Source: Myxococcota bacterium
Lineage (GTDB): Bacteria > Myxococcota_A > Bradymonadia > UBA7976 > UBA1532
Length of the DNA: 64,000 nt
Direction of reading: 5' to 3'
NCBI GenBank assembly: GCA_963169045.1
Contig: CAUJDF010000028.1
Location: 124,001-188,000 of the forward strand
A program made the translations under genes and the position numbers. Of this stretch, positions 27,206-37,230 are shown piece after piece. Under the pieces are notes generated by a model. The model searched no databases. It worked only from the letters and a program-made list of their open reading frames with translations, and was not told the DNA's origin. Positions within the stretch are counted from its first letter, which is position 1; each line of letters begins with the position of its first letter.

Positions 27206-27259
27206 CGAAGGATCGCGCCGGACAAGCGAGGCGGAGCCGACTCGGACGCCCGCCGCTGT
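27183..27259. repeat. Perfect 14-bp inverted repeat spanning convergent gene ends
   Basis: acagcggcgggcgt (27183-27196) and acgcccgccgctgt (27246-27259). Confidence 0.7.
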
Positions 27260-30200
27260 CAGTAGGCCGCTTCGTTGGCGCTGATGTGGGTGAGGCCGCG
27301 CGCGACGTCGCCGAAGTCGGCGCGGTTCGGGTCGAAGGCGGGACGCAGGCCGAGGGCCATGCACGACAGGCGCACGCGCAGCTCGTCGTCCTCGCGGGTG
27401 GAGGCGGGCGGCACGAAGCCGCCCTGAGCCGCGCGCGGCCAGGCGCCCGGCAGCGCCGGGAGCGCCACCTGGCCGGGATCGCCGACCGTCCAGGCCGTCC
27501 ACACCGCCTCCTCGCGGGTGCCGGCGCGGGCGGGCGAGCAGGCGCCGGGGTCGTAGGCCTCGCGGATCGTCCGCACGACCTCGACGCGGCAGAGGCTCAC
27601 CGGCGGCGCGCTCCGCGTGCCGACCGGCTGCCAGCTGAACGTGCGATCCCGGCGGGCCAGCGCCGTCGTGCCGAGGAACCCGTCGGCGGCGAGACGCCCG
27701 CCCTGCGCGCCGAGCCCGCGCCGGTCGAGCACGGCGCTCGTGGCGCCCGCCCGGCCCTGCGGCGCCGCCCCCTCGGGGTAGCGCGCCACGGCGGCGCCCA
27801 GGTAGCCGACGCCCCGGAACTCGCCGACCCGCGGCACGACGCTGAGGCGCCGCTCCGCCGGGCCGTCCGCGAGCTGCTGGGCGGTGAGCGTCCCGAAGCC
27901 CATGGGGAAGAGCCGGCCGGTGCCGTCGCCGCCCGACCAGTCGCCCGCGGCCACGCACAACACCTCGGCGCCCGCCGGGGCGTTGGCGGCGCGGCACGTG
28001 GCGGTTTCCGCCAGCGCCACGTCGAGCGGCACGCTCACGCCGTCCCGGTCGCGCTCGACGTCGAGATCGCGCCGGACGCCGATCTCGCCCATCCGCATCA
28101 TGGCGGCGATGGCGCTGATGTCGCCGCCGCCGGCGAGCATGTTGACGACCGTGTTCGTCGGCACCTTGCCGGCGAGCGCGACGACGTGGTCGCGGCCGAC
28201 GGGGAACGGCGCCAGCGCGAAGGCGTGCGGCTCGATCGGCGTCTGCATGCCGAAGACCGACTCGATCTGGCCGGGCACGCCGAGGTTGCCGGGGAGCGTC
28301 GTCGGCGGGACGAGGCCGCCGAGCGGCCCCCGCGTCACCGGGTCCCAGCACTCGGCGCGCGAGAAGACGCGATCGAGGCGCAGCGTCGAGAGGTAGCCGA
28401 GGTCGAAGCTGCCGAGGACGAGCCCGAAGTCGAGCTGGCCGTCGGGGCGCAGGTCGTCGAACTGCGTCATCTCGCCGCGCACGGTCGCCGTCGCCGGCGG
28501 CGGGGGCGCCACCGGCCGCAGCGGCACGCGGATCATCGACGCGTCCAGGCCCGCGATCGTGACGTTCTCGTAGCCCTCCGCGCCGACGGTCACCGTGGTG
28601 GGGGCGTCGAGGCCGCCGCCGTAGGACGACAGGCGCGCGTGCCCCGAGGCGCCGGCCTGGACGAAGTTCGGGTTGCCGCCGGGCTGACCGCGGACGAAGC
28701 CGAGGACGGCCGACTGCAGGTCGTTGCGCGGAGCGTCGCCCGCCAGCAGCCAGGCGTCGCCGAGGGTCGCGCCGGTGGCCGCGTCGACGGCGACGGCGTC
28801 GAGGTGGCCCTCGAGGCCGCAGCCGCCGGTGCGCAGACCCGGCCCCGCGGGCAGGCCGGGGGCCACGCGCAGGACCGCCTCGCTGCGCAGCGCCAGGCGG
28901 ACCGCGCCGCACTTGACGGTGGCGCGGACGCGCACCTCGCCGGGGGTCTCCGGCGCCCGCAGGATGCCGTAGTACGTGCCGTCGCCCTCGGTGCGCACCG
29001 CCGGCTCCTCGAGGCTGCCCGCGGGCTCGGTGATGATCTGCACTTCGCGGCCCGGCATGGGCGCTCCGCCCGTGTCGCGCAGCCGCACGAGCACCGCGAC
29101 GCGGGCGCGGCTGCCGGCGCCGACGCAGGCCGAGGTCAGCTCGAGCGGCGAGCCGAGGTCGATGCGCGGGCACGGCTGCACCGCGGCGCAGCCCTCGTCG
29201 GTCTGGCCGTCGCAGTCGTCGTCGCTGGCGTTGCCGCACGCCTCCTCGGCGGGCAGCACCTGGCCGTCGCAGCCGCCGGGCACCCCGTCCGCGCACGCCT
29301 CGACGCCCGCGCGGCAGCGACCGACGCCCTCGGTGCCGGCGGGGCCGAGGTAGCAGGCCGGCTGCGCGTCGTCGACGCCGCCGTCGCAGTCGTCGTCGAC
29401 GCCGTTGCACATCTCGAAGCCGTCCGGGTTCACGGACCGATCGGCGTCGTCGCAGTCGCCGCCGTCGACGGTGAAGCCGTCGCCGTCGGCGTCGCAACCG
29501 TCGTCGGCGACGCCGTCGCAGTCGTCGTCGATGCCGTCGCCACAGACCTCGCGTCCGGGCCGCACCTGCTCTCGGCAGACGCCGTAGGCGCCGGCGAGGC
29601 AGACGCGCGTGCCGCCGTGACAGACGCCGACGCCGAGCGTGGGCGCCGGCCCCTCGTAGCACTGCTCGACCATGCCGTCGGCGGTGCCGTCGCAGTCGTC
29701 GTCGTCGCCGTTGCAGACCTCGGGCGCGCCCGGGAACACGGCCGGGTCGTCGTCGTCGCAGTCGCCCTCGGCGGCGGTCACGCCGTCGCCGTCGCCGTCC
29801 TCGCGTGGGGGCGGGGGCCCGGCGTCGGGCTCGACGGGGGCGGCGGCGTCGGGCTCGACCGCGGCGGCGTCGGGCTCGACGGGGGCGGCGTCCTCGGGCG
29901 CGGCGGCATCGGGCTCGACGGGGGCGGCGTCGGCCGGCACGGCGTCTCCGATCATCGCGTCGCCGGGGGTGGCGTCCTCGGCTGGCGCCGCGTCATCGTC
30001 GGGGGCCGCGTCGGGCTCGACCGCGCCGTCGCCGGGGCGGCCGGCGTCCGGCGCGACGGCGCCGTCTTCGTCGGGGGCGGCGTCCGTCGCGCGCGCCGCG
30101 TCGTCGTCCGGCGCTCCGTCGCCGCCGGACGCCGCGCCATCGTCCTCGCGCGCGCCGAAGTCGCTCGCGGGCACGACGAGGTCGCCGCCGCTGCGGGCCG

Positions 30201-30270
30201 AGTCCTCGCCGTCGCACGCCGCGAACGCGAGCGCCGCGACCATCAGCCCGAACGCGTACCTCGAAGACAT
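27259..30270 (-). CDS. MopE-type repeat lipoprotein with long DAAPDEDAA linker
   Basis: MSSRYAFGLMVAALAFAACDGEDS; EVCNGDDDDCDGTADG, EVCGDGIDDDCDGVADDGC, EMCNGVDDDCDGGVDD, EACGNASDDDCDGQTDEGC motifs. Confidence 0.9.
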   Translation of the reverse strand: MSSRYAFGLMVAALAFAACDGEDSARSGGDLVVPASDFGAREDDGAASGGDGAPDDDAARATDAAPDEDGAVAPDAGRPGDGAVEPDAAPDDDAAPAEDATPGDAMIGDAVPADAAPVEPDAAAPEDAAPVEPDAAAVEPDAAAPVEPDAGPPPPREDGDGDGVTAAEGDCDDDDPAVFPGAPEVCNGDDDDCDGTADGMVEQCYEGPAPTLGVGVCHGGTRVCLAGAYGVCREQVRPGREVCGDGIDDDCDGVADDGCDADGDGFTVDGGDCDDADRSVNPDGFEMCNGVDDDCDGGVDDAQPACYLGPAGTEGVGRCRAGVEACADGVPGGCDGQVLPAEEACGNASDDDCDGQTDEGCAAVQPCPRIDLGSPLELTSACVGAGSRARVAVLVRLRDTGGAPMPGREVQIITEPAGSLEEPAVRTEGDGTYYGILRAPETPGEVRVRATVKCGAVRLALRSEAVLRVAPGLPAGPGLRTGGCGLEGHLDAVAVDAATGATLGDAWLLAGDAPRNDLQSAVLGFVRGQPGGNPNFVQAGASGHARLSSYGGGLDAPTTVTVGAEGYENVTIAGLDASMIRVPLRPVAPPPPATATVRGEMTQFDDLRPDGQLDFGLVLGSFDLGYLSTLRLDRVFSRAECWDPVTRGPLGGLVPPTTLPGNLGVPGQIESVFGMQTPIEPHAFALAPFPVGRDHVVALAGKVPTNTVVNMLAGGGDISAIAAMMRMGEIGVRRDLDVERDRDGVSVPLDVALAETATCRAANAPAGAEVLCVAAGDWSGGDGTGRLFPMGFGTLTAQQLADGPAERRLSVVPRVGEFRGVGYLGAAVARYPEGAAPQGRAGATSAVLDRRGLGAQGGRLAADGFLGTTALARRDRTFSWQPVGTRSAPPVSLCRVEVVRTIREAYDPGACSPARAGTREEAVWTAWTVGDPGQVALPALPGAWPRAAQGGFVPPASTREDDELRVRLSCMALGLRPAFDPNRADFGDVARGLTHISANEAAY

Positions 30271-30348
30271 GGCGCACTCCTCCTTGTCCGCGGCATCGGC
30301 GCGTCGCCCCGGCGGACTTGAGCCGAGGGCGGCGCCGGACCCATCACC

Positions 30349-31866
30349 CTACACCCGCGGCCAGCGGCCGACCGTGGCCGCCAGCCGGATGATCCGGGCC
30401 CGCAGGCCCGCCCCCGGCACGAGCCGGACCGCCAGCTCCCACTCGTCCCGCGTCACGAGCCCGCGGGCGGTGCCCACGAGCGCGAACGCCACGCCGAACG
30501 CCGCGGCCGCCAGCGCCAGCCGGACCGCCGCCGGCAGCTCGAACGCCAGCAGCGGCAACGCCGGCACGAGCGCCACGAAGGACGCCGCGAAGACGCGCCC
30601 GCAGAACGCGAGCGGCAGCATCGGCTGCCCGAACACCCGCGTCACGATCCGCTGCTGCCATGCCGACGCCGCCACCGTCGCCGCCACCGATCCGATCGCC
30701 GGCGCGACGAAGGCGAGCGGGTGGTCGCCGAAGGCCATCAGCAAGCCGGCGCCGACCCCCAGGTTCACGAGCAGCGCGAGCACGATCGCGCCGATCGTGT
30801 TCTCGTTGCGGTTCAGCGCGCGCCAGAGCATGCCGTAGGAGACGACCCGCAGCGGGAGGCGCAGCAGGTAGATCGCGAACGGCCAGGCCGCGTCGGCATA
30901 GGAGGCGCCATAGAGCGTCACCATCAGATCGGTGGCGAAAGGCAAGAGGAAACAGGTCGCCGGGATGAGCACGATCGCCGATTTCTCGACCGATGCCTCC
31001 CAGAGCCGCCGCACGCCCTTCAGGTCACCCTTCTGGTTCAGCGCGACGAGGTCCGGCAGGATGGCCGTGCCGAGCGCGGCGGTCACGAAGCCGATCAGCG
31101 GCAGCTCGATCGATCCCACAGAGTAGACGGCGAAGACCTCCGGCGCGCAGAAGAAGCTCACGAGGAAGCGGTCGAGCTGCACGTTGACGGTGCCGATGAT
31201 CGCGGCGCCGGCGAGCGGCAGCGTGTACGTGAGCTGCTCGCGCATGCGGCCGAGGCGCGGCCGCTCCGCCTCGCCCGTCAGCGCGCGCCAGACGACGGGC
31301 GCGGCGATCGCGCACGTGAGCGCCGTGGCGCCGACCTGGGCGAGCAGCACGGCGGCCACCCCGCCGCCGAGCGCCACCACCGACAACACCGCCACGAGAC
31401 GCAGCGCGAAGCCGATGCCGAGCTGCCGCGTCGCCACCCACCCCTGGTCGACGGCGATCAGCGCCGGCTGGATCTGCCCCATGAGCCCGAAGAGCAGCGG
31501 ATACGGCGCGAACAGGCGCAGATCCGACGCGATCTCGGGGTGGTTCATGCCCTCGGCGATGGGATCCGCGAAGAGCCACATCGCCAGCGAGGCGAGGCCG
31601 GTCACGACGACCAGCGCCGCCGCGTTGTCGATGAAGTGGCGCCGGCACCCGTGCGGCCGGTCGCGCACGAGGAAGTAGTACAGCGAGCTCGACAGGTGCG
31701 GCGCGAGCAGCCCCGCGAGGAAGCCGCCGACGAGGAACACCTGCTGGTACGCGGCGAAGGCGGTCTTGTCGAGCGTGCGCGCCAGCACGATCGACAGCAC
31801 CATGCCCACGAGCGCCTGCCCGATGCGGGTCAGCGCGATGAGGACCGCGCGCGTGCGGATGCGCAA
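30349..31866 (-). CDS. Oligosaccharide flippase / polysaccharide biosynthesis (Wzx/MATE-like) membrane protein
   Basis: Multi-TM pattern; TYTLPLAGAAIIGTVNVQLDRFLVSFFCAPEVFAVYSVGSIELPLIGFVTAALGTAILPDLVALNQKGD typical of flippases. Confidence 0.88.
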   Translation of the reverse strand: MRIRTRAVLIALTRIGQALVGMVLSIVLARTLDKTAFAAYQQVFLVGGFLAGLLAPHLSSSLYYFLVRDRPHGCRRHFIDNAAALVVVTGLASLAMWLFADPIAEGMNHPEIASDLRLFAPYPLLFGLMGQIQPALIAVDQGWVATRQLGIGFALRLVAVLSVVALGGGVAAVLLAQVGATALTCAIAAPVVWRALTGEAERPRLGRMREQLTYTLPLAGAAIIGTVNVQLDRFLVSFFCAPEVFAVYSVGSIELPLIGFVTAALGTAILPDLVALNQKGDLKGVRRLWEASVEKSAIVLIPATCFLLPFATDLMVTLYGASYADAAWPFAIYLLRLPLRVVSYGMLWRALNRNENTIGAIVLALLVNLGVGAGLLMAFGDHPLAFVAPAIGSVAATVAASAWQQRIVTRVFGQPMLPLAFCGRVFAASFVALVPALPLLAFELPAAVRLALAAAAFGVAFALVGTARGLVTRDEWELAVRLVPGAGLRARIIRLAATVGRWPRV

Positions 31867-31991
31867 CGGGTCGCCCTCGCTATCGGAAGTGACGGAGCAT
31901 CGGGGCGGCGCGCACGCATCCTCCCGGAAGGAGGCCGCATTCTAGCCGTCGTCGCCTCCGGGCGCGCGAGTCGATTCGGCGGGGCGTCGGA

Positions 31992-33284
31992 TCAGCGGTT
32001 GCAGCCGCTCGAGTAGCGGCCGTCGCAGCGGGCGCAGTCGCGGGGATCGGTCTGGAAGTTCAGCCAGATGCCCTCGCGGCAGACCTGGGACACGGAGGTC
32101 CCGAAGCTCGAGGAGCACGCGCAGCGCCACGTGTTCTCGGTGACGCCCTCGCACGAGAAGCCGTGCTCGCTGAAGGGCAGGTCCCGGTCGTCGCAGAGGT
32201 TGTTGCCGCTGTTGGCGGGGGGCGACGGCTCCGGGCGGCCGTCGTCGAAGCCGAGCACCTCGGACGGCGCGCAGACGGTGGCCGTGGCCGCGCCGGCGCC
32301 CGAGCGGCCGACGAAGCGCGACACGTCGAGCTCGACGAAGCCGGGCGTGCGCCGGCAACCGTCGTTGAGCGAGCTGGACTTCGCGGCGCAGGTGCCGGTG
32401 CCGCTCGGGCCGCCGAACGCATCCGCCTCGGCGCAGAAGGTGGTGGCGCGTCCCTGGCGATCCGGGCAGAAGCCGGCGCACGCCAGCGTGCAGAAGCCGA
32501 CGCCGCTCGCGGGCCCGTGGTCGAGGAAGCATGCGCCGCGCGCGCCGTCGTCGGCGAAGCCGCAGTCCGCGTCGCCGCGGCAGGCGTCGCCGATCCACGC
32601 GTCGCCCGAGCTCGCCGGCGGGGGATCGACCGGCGCCGCGCCGCCGCGGAAGAACGGCGTGCGCATGCGCCCGGCGTCCGCGGTCAGCTCGACGTGGACG
32701 TGGTCGTTGTGGGGATGCTTGCCCGTGTAGCAGCGGGGGGCGCTGCCGTCGAGCCGCCAGTAGGTGCGGTCCCAGATGATCGCCTGGACGCCGATCGTCT
32801 CGGCGTTGGCCGCGAGCCAGCCGGCGACCTGATCGCCCTTGCTGTTGTCGGCGGCCCCGCCGGCGCGCGTGGGGATGAAGATGTCGAGCGCGCGGCCGGT
32901 GGAGTGCACCGACATGCCGCTGCCGCCGACGACGCGCCGGCAGGCGTAGATCTGGACGCCGTCGCCGGGCACGCGACGGTTGATCAGCGACGGGAAGTTG
33001 CGACGGACGTGGTCGGCGAGCGCGTCCGCGCCGGAAGTGGGGCCGCCGGAGCACCGGCTGCCGGCGCCGTCGTACCCCACGTCCTGGGACTGCCCGGCGG
33101 CGAGCACCTCGCGGCCCGGCGTCCAGCGGCCGGTGCACAGGCTCTTGTCGACGAACCCCTCTTCGTGGTCGTGGTCCTCGTGCCACACGAAGTCCGGCTC
33201 GCCGACCGCGACCGGCTCGTCGTCGCTGCCCGCACAGCCGGCCAGCGCCATCGCCAGCACCCACACGCCCCGTACGTTGCGCAT
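31992..33284 (-). CDS. Cys-rich lipoprotein with M15/extensin-like putative peptidase core
   Basis: MRNVRGVWVLAMALAGCAGSDD; core HSTGRALDIFIPT...PHNDHVHVELTADAGRM (D-Ala-D-Ala carboxypeptidase/extensin-like His/Asp pattern). Confidence 0.78.
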   Translation of the reverse strand: MRNVRGVWVLAMALAGCAGSDDEPVAVGEPDFVWHEDHDHEEGFVDKSLCTGRWTPGREVLAAGQSQDVGYDGAGSRCSGGPTSGADALADHVRRNFPSLINRRVPGDGVQIYACRRVVGGSGMSVHSTGRALDIFIPTRAGGAADNSKGDQVAGWLAANAETIGVQAIIWDRTYWRLDGSAPRCYTGKHPHNDHVHVELTADAGRMRTPFFRGGAAPVDPPPASSGDAWIGDACRGDADCGFADDGARGACFLDHGPASGVGFCTLACAGFCPDRQGRATTFCAEADAFGGPSGTGTCAAKSSSLNDGCRRTPGFVELDVSRFVGRSGAGAATATVCAPSEVLGFDDGRPEPSPPANSGNNLCDDRDLPFSEHGFSCEGVTENTWRCACSSSFGTSVSQVCREGIWLNFQTDPRDCARCDGRYSSGCNR

Positions 33285-33444
33285 GACCCTCCCCGCTCCC
33301 ACCACGTGGCGAGACGCCTTTGCACGCTCCGGGCCACCGTGAGCGCCGCGAGACACCGGGCTCGCGACCCGGAAAAGCGAGGCACGGCGGTCCCGACGAG
33401 ACCTCGACGTCACACTCTCCGCGTGGATCGTCCGGGGGCGGGGT

Positions 33445-35016
33445 CTACGGACAGAGGGGGAGGCGGACCTCGAAGGATGCGCCCGCGCCGGGCTCGCCGC
33501 GGGCGCTGATGGCGCCGCCGTGCCGGTCGACGATGCGCTGGCAGATGGCGAGGCCGATGCCGGTGCCGCCCTCGTCCGGGGTGCGGTGCAGTCGCCGGAA
33601 CGGCTCGAAGATGCGCCGGGCGTCGTCGGCGCCGAAGCCGACGCCGTTGTCCTCGAAGCGCAGCACGCACGCCGGTCCGGCGACCTCGGGGTCCCACTTC
33701 ACCGTGCGCGACGAGACACGCAGCAGCGGCCGGCGCGCCGGGTGGCGGTACTTGAGCGCGTTGCCGAGCAGGTTCTGGAAGAGCTGGCGCATCTGGACGG
33801 CGTCGGCGCGCACCACCGGCAACGGCTCGGCCACGACGCGGGCGCCGGTCTCGGTGACCGCCAACGACAGGTCGTCGAGCACGTCGGCCAGCACCGCGTC
33901 GAGCGGCACCGCCTCCGTGAAGTCGCCGCGGCCGCCGACCCGCGTCCAGGCCAGCAGGTCGTCGACGAGCGCCTGCATGCGCACCGCGGCGTCGGCGATG
34001 ATCTGGAGGAACCGGCGGCCCTCGTCGTCGATCGCGGCGCCGTAGTCGTCGATCAGGATCTCCGCGAAAGAACACACCTTTCGGAGCGGCGCCTTCAGGT
34101 CGTGCGAGGCGATGGACGCGAACTGCTGCAGCTCGGCGTTGGAGCGCGCCAACTCGCGCAGCGCCCGCTGGCGCTGCTCGTCGACACGCCGGCGGTCGCC
34201 GATGTCGCGCGCGAAGGCGATGAAGAGCACCTCGCCCTCCCACTCGACGGCGGCCACCTTGACCTCGACGGGCACGTGCTCGCCGTCGAGGCGCACGAGG
34301 TCCGTCTCGACGGTGTGCAGCGCGCCGGGTGGCATGTCGGCGAAGCGGCGGCGCAGGGTCTCCGGCGGCGTGTCGCGGTCGAAGTCGGAGAGGCACATCT
34401 GCAGGAGGGCGTCGCGCGGGCAGCCGAGCACGTCGCAGGCGCGGCGGTTGACGTCGAGGATGCGACCCTCGACGTCGTGCAGGAAGAACGGGTCGCTCGC
34501 GTTCTCGACGAGCTGGCGGAAGCGCGCCTGGCTCTCGCGCAGCTGGCGCAGCGTCGCCTCGCGCTCGCGCAGATCGCGGATGAGCACGAGGTAGCGCCGC
34601 CGGCCCGGCGCGTCGTCCAACACGCTGAGGCGCACCTCGACCTGGAGCGGCGTCCCGTCGCGGTGGCGCGGCCGCCCGTCCACGGTGACCGCGTCGCCCG
34701 GCCGCATGCGCGCCCAGTGCCGCTTGATGCCGAACAGGTCGAAGTCCGGCTCGAGGTCGGGCAGCCCCAGCCGCAGCAGCTCCTCGCGCGCATAGCCGAG
34801 GAGGCGGCAGGCGGCGAGGTTGGCGTCGACGAACCGGCCGTCGTCGTCGTGCACCACGAGCGCGTCGCCGGCGGCGTCGAAGGCGCGGCGACGCAGATCG
34901 TCCTCGGCGAGGCGACGCTCGAGCGCCGCGACGCGCTCGCGCAGGACGGCCACCTCGTCGTCGAGCGGCATCGGCGTGCCGGCGGTCGTCCCGCCCTGGG
35001 GCGTGGCGCGCATCAC
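33445..35016 (-). CDS. PAS-domain sensor histidine kinase
   Basis: Two PAS regions; ASIASHDLKAPLRKVCSFAEIL H-box; NALKYRHPARRP N-box; RFEDNGVGFGADDARRIFEPF and GTGIGLAICQRIVDRHGG G-boxes. Confidence 0.95.
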   Translation of the reverse strand: MMRATPQGGTTAGTPMPLDDEVAVLRERVAALERRLAEDDLRRRAFDAAGDALVVHDDDGRFVDANLAACRLLGYAREELLRLGLPDLEPDFDLFGIKRHWARMRPGDAVTVDGRPRHRDGTPLQVEVRLSVLDDAPGRRRYLVLIRDLREREATLRQLRESQARFRQLVENASDPFFLHDVEGRILDVNRRACDVLGCPRDALLQMCLSDFDRDTPPETLRRRFADMPPGALHTVETDLVRLDGEHVPVEVKVAAVEWEGEVLFIAFARDIGDRRRVDEQRQRALRELARSNAELQQFASIASHDLKAPLRKVCSFAEILIDDYGAAIDDEGRRFLQIIADAAVRMQALVDDLLAWTRVGGRGDFTEAVPLDAVLADVLDDLSLAVTETGARVVAEPLPVVRADAVQMRQLFQNLLGNALKYRHPARRPLLRVSSRTVKWDPEVAGPACVLRFEDNGVGFGADDARRIFEPFRRLHRTPDEGGTGIGLAICQRIVDRHGGAISARGEPGAGASFEVRLPLCP

Positions 35017-35954
35017 GGCAGACAGACGCCCAGGCCGAGGACGCCCGTGCAGAGCTTCGGCGCCGGCTCGCCGCGGCAGAACGCGTCGCGCGTGGCCACG
35101 GAACGGAGCACGCCGTCGTATGTGAACGCCGTGCGCAGGACTTGCGCCATCGCGGCGGCCTCAATCTCGATCGTCCGCGCGACGAGCGCGCGCGCGGCGC
35201 CGTCCGGCGCGCTCGCCAGCAGCTCGGCGTTGCGCCACGCGCCCTCGCGCCACGCCTGGATGAACTGGTTCATGGCGAAGGCGTCGATCGACGTGCCCGG
35301 CACGTCGCCGTCGTCGGCGGACGCGTCGTAGCGGGCGGCGACCGCGTCCATCATCGGCTCGGTCACGCGGTTCAGGATGGCGTTGACGCGGTCGTGGTCC
35401 GGCTTGCGGCTCGAGCCGTCGGGCGCCACGAGGCCGATCGACCACAGGACGAAGGGCAGATCGCGCTGGATGTGCGCGTTCATGCCGAGCAGCATGTTGC
35501 CGGTGGCGCTGACCGCCCCGCGGTCGGCGGCGTCGAAGGCCACGCGCCAGGCGGGCGGGACGTCGGCGACGCGCCCGGCCTCCCAGGCGTCGTGGGCCAC
35601 GAAGTAGAAGCCCGCGAAGACGCGGTCCTCGTTGTTCACGAAGGCGTTGTCGTCGAAGTACGCCGGGTCCGACACGGCGCGCCGGTACTCGCGCGTGGTC
35701 TCGAGGTAGGTCAGCGCGAAGACCGCGTCGTGATCGCAGTCCTCATCGAGCGGCGCCCAGCGGCGCTCCATCTCGCGGATGACCCGGTCGACGCACCGCG
35801 TGCTGCCGTCGCAGGCCGCGACCCCGGGTGCGTACTCCGCGGGCAGCGCGGGCAGCAGGCTGGTCGTCGGCACGTATGGCGGATCGGCGGCCCAGGGCGT
35901 GGCGGGCAGGAGGGTCGAGACGCCGCACGCCAGGATCAGGAAGGCTCGTCGCAT
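35013..35954 (-). CDS. Exported hypothetical protein (DUF5995-like)
   Basis: Signal peptide MRRAFLILACGVSTLLPATPWA; FALTYLETTREYRRA...VFAGFYFVAHDAWEAG...PPAWRVAFDAADRGAVSATGNMLLGMNAHIQRDLPF. Confidence 0.75.
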   Translation of the reverse strand: MRRAFLILACGVSTLLPATPWAADPPYVPTTSLLPALPAEYAPGVAACDGSTRCVDRVIREMERRWAPLDEDCDHDAVFALTYLETTREYRRAVSDPAYFDDNAFVNNEDRVFAGFYFVAHDAWEAGRVADVPPAWRVAFDAADRGAVSATGNMLLGMNAHIQRDLPFVLWSIGLVAPDGSSRKPDHDRVNAILNRVTEPMMDAVAARYDASADDGDVPGTSIDAFAMNQFIQAWREGAWRNAELLASAPDGAARALVARTIEIEAAAMAQVLRTAFTYDGVLRSVATRDAFCRGEPAPKLCTGVLGLGVCLP

Positions 35955-36010
35955 GGTCCGCTCCTTCGTGGGCCTAACGAGCCTAACACTCCTCACAATT
36001 CCCTGGCAAT

Positions 36011-36925
36011 TCAGGGGTCCAGGTCCAGCCCGATCCGCGTCCCGCCGATCAGGTGTCGCGCCGCGCCGTCGCCCCCGTTCGCCGGCAGGTGCTCGTAGCC
36101 GAACCAGAGGCCCGCGTAGGGCATGACGCTGGCGAGCCGCTTCGTGGCGAGCAGGACGCCCGCCGTGCCGCGCAGCCCGGGGCGTGGGCCCTCGACCTCG
36201 CTCCGCGTCGCGCGCAGGGTGCCCGCCGCCTCCAGATCGAAGCGCCACGACTCGTGCCGCAGGCGGAAGAGCAGCGGCACGCCGGCGACCGCCACCACCT
36301 TCACCTGACGCCCGCCCGCGTCCTCGTTGCGCGGGAACGTGCTGGCCGCCCCGGCCTCGATCCCGAGCGCGATCGTCAGGTGCTCCGTCACGCCGTAGGC
36401 CGGCAGGAGGCGCCCCACGCCGAAGCCGCCGAGCGTCGTCTCGCCGTCGCGCAGCGCGATCTGCGGGCCGCCCATGCTCTCGAGGATCAGGACGAACCGG
36501 GCCGCGTCGCTCTGCACGCCGGCGAACGTCGGGTCGGGGCGCAGCCAGAACGGGCAGTCGGCGGGCGCGTGCCGCTCGCCATAATCCAGCGCCGCGCGGA
36601 CCCGCTCGAGCGTGAGCACCTCGCCGAGCGGGCCGAGATCGCCGCCGTTCTGCGCGTACTGCAGCGCCGCCGGCCCGCCCCCGGCGTCGATGCGCAGGTC
36701 GAGCCAGCCGCCGAGCGCGCGCCGGTCGGCGGGCGGCGTCTGGCAGACGCTGCGCAGGATGTCGGACGCGCTGCCCTCGAGCTCGAGGCGGTCCACCGTC
36801 CAGTCGACGCGCTGCTTCGTCGCGACGAGGGTGCGCAGGTCGTCGTACAGCGCGCGCGCCACGGGGCCGTCGGGGTGCGCGCCGCAGCCGGCCGCCAGCA
36901 GGGCCACGGTCAGGAGCCGCCACAT
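36011..36925 (-). CDS. Hypothetical lipoprotein
   Basis: MWRLLTVALLAAGCGAHPDGP lipobox; coherent frame, C-terminal outer-membrane-like beta composition. Confidence 0.75.
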   Translation of the reverse strand: MWRLLTVALLAAGCGAHPDGPVARALYDDLRTLVATKQRVDWTVDRLELEGSASDILRSVCQTPPADRRALGGWLDLRIDAGGGPAALQYAQNGGDLGPLGEVLTLERVRAALDYGERHAPADCPFWLRPDPTFAGVQSDAARFVLILESMGGPQIALRDGETTLGGFGVGRLLPAYGVTEHLTIALGIEAGAASTFPRNEDAGGRQVKVVAVAGVPLLFRLRHESWRFDLEAAGTLRATRSEVEGPRPGLRGTAGVLLATKRLASVMPYAGLWFGYEHLPANGGDGAARHLIGGTRIGLDLDP

Positions 36926-37230
36926 CGGAGCGCCACGCCCACCTCGAGTTTCGCGATCTTCGGCTGCCTGCGGCCGGCCCCGACCGGCCGCCGCAGCTCG
37001 CCCCCACAGGCGAAGCCGCCGTCTTGCGGTGGCGAGTCTGCCCGAAGTCGGTCGCTTCGCTGCGCTCGCCGAATTTCGGCCTCGCCGTGCCACCAGCACG
37101 CCTCCGACCGAATTCCGCCTCGCTCCTTGCGGCGACTCGGTCGTTGCTCGTCCTCGTCGACGCCGAGACGGCGAAGGTCGAGGCTAACGCCGCTCGCCTC
37201 GCGGATCGAGGTCGATTACAGTCGCCCGCC

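Noticed and set aside
29820-30170. Possible CRISPR-like or satellite repeat in the gcgtcgggctcgac... region
   Set aside because: It is the coding sequence of the DAAPVEPDAA linker of the MopE-type lipoprotein; no regular spacer/repeat structure.
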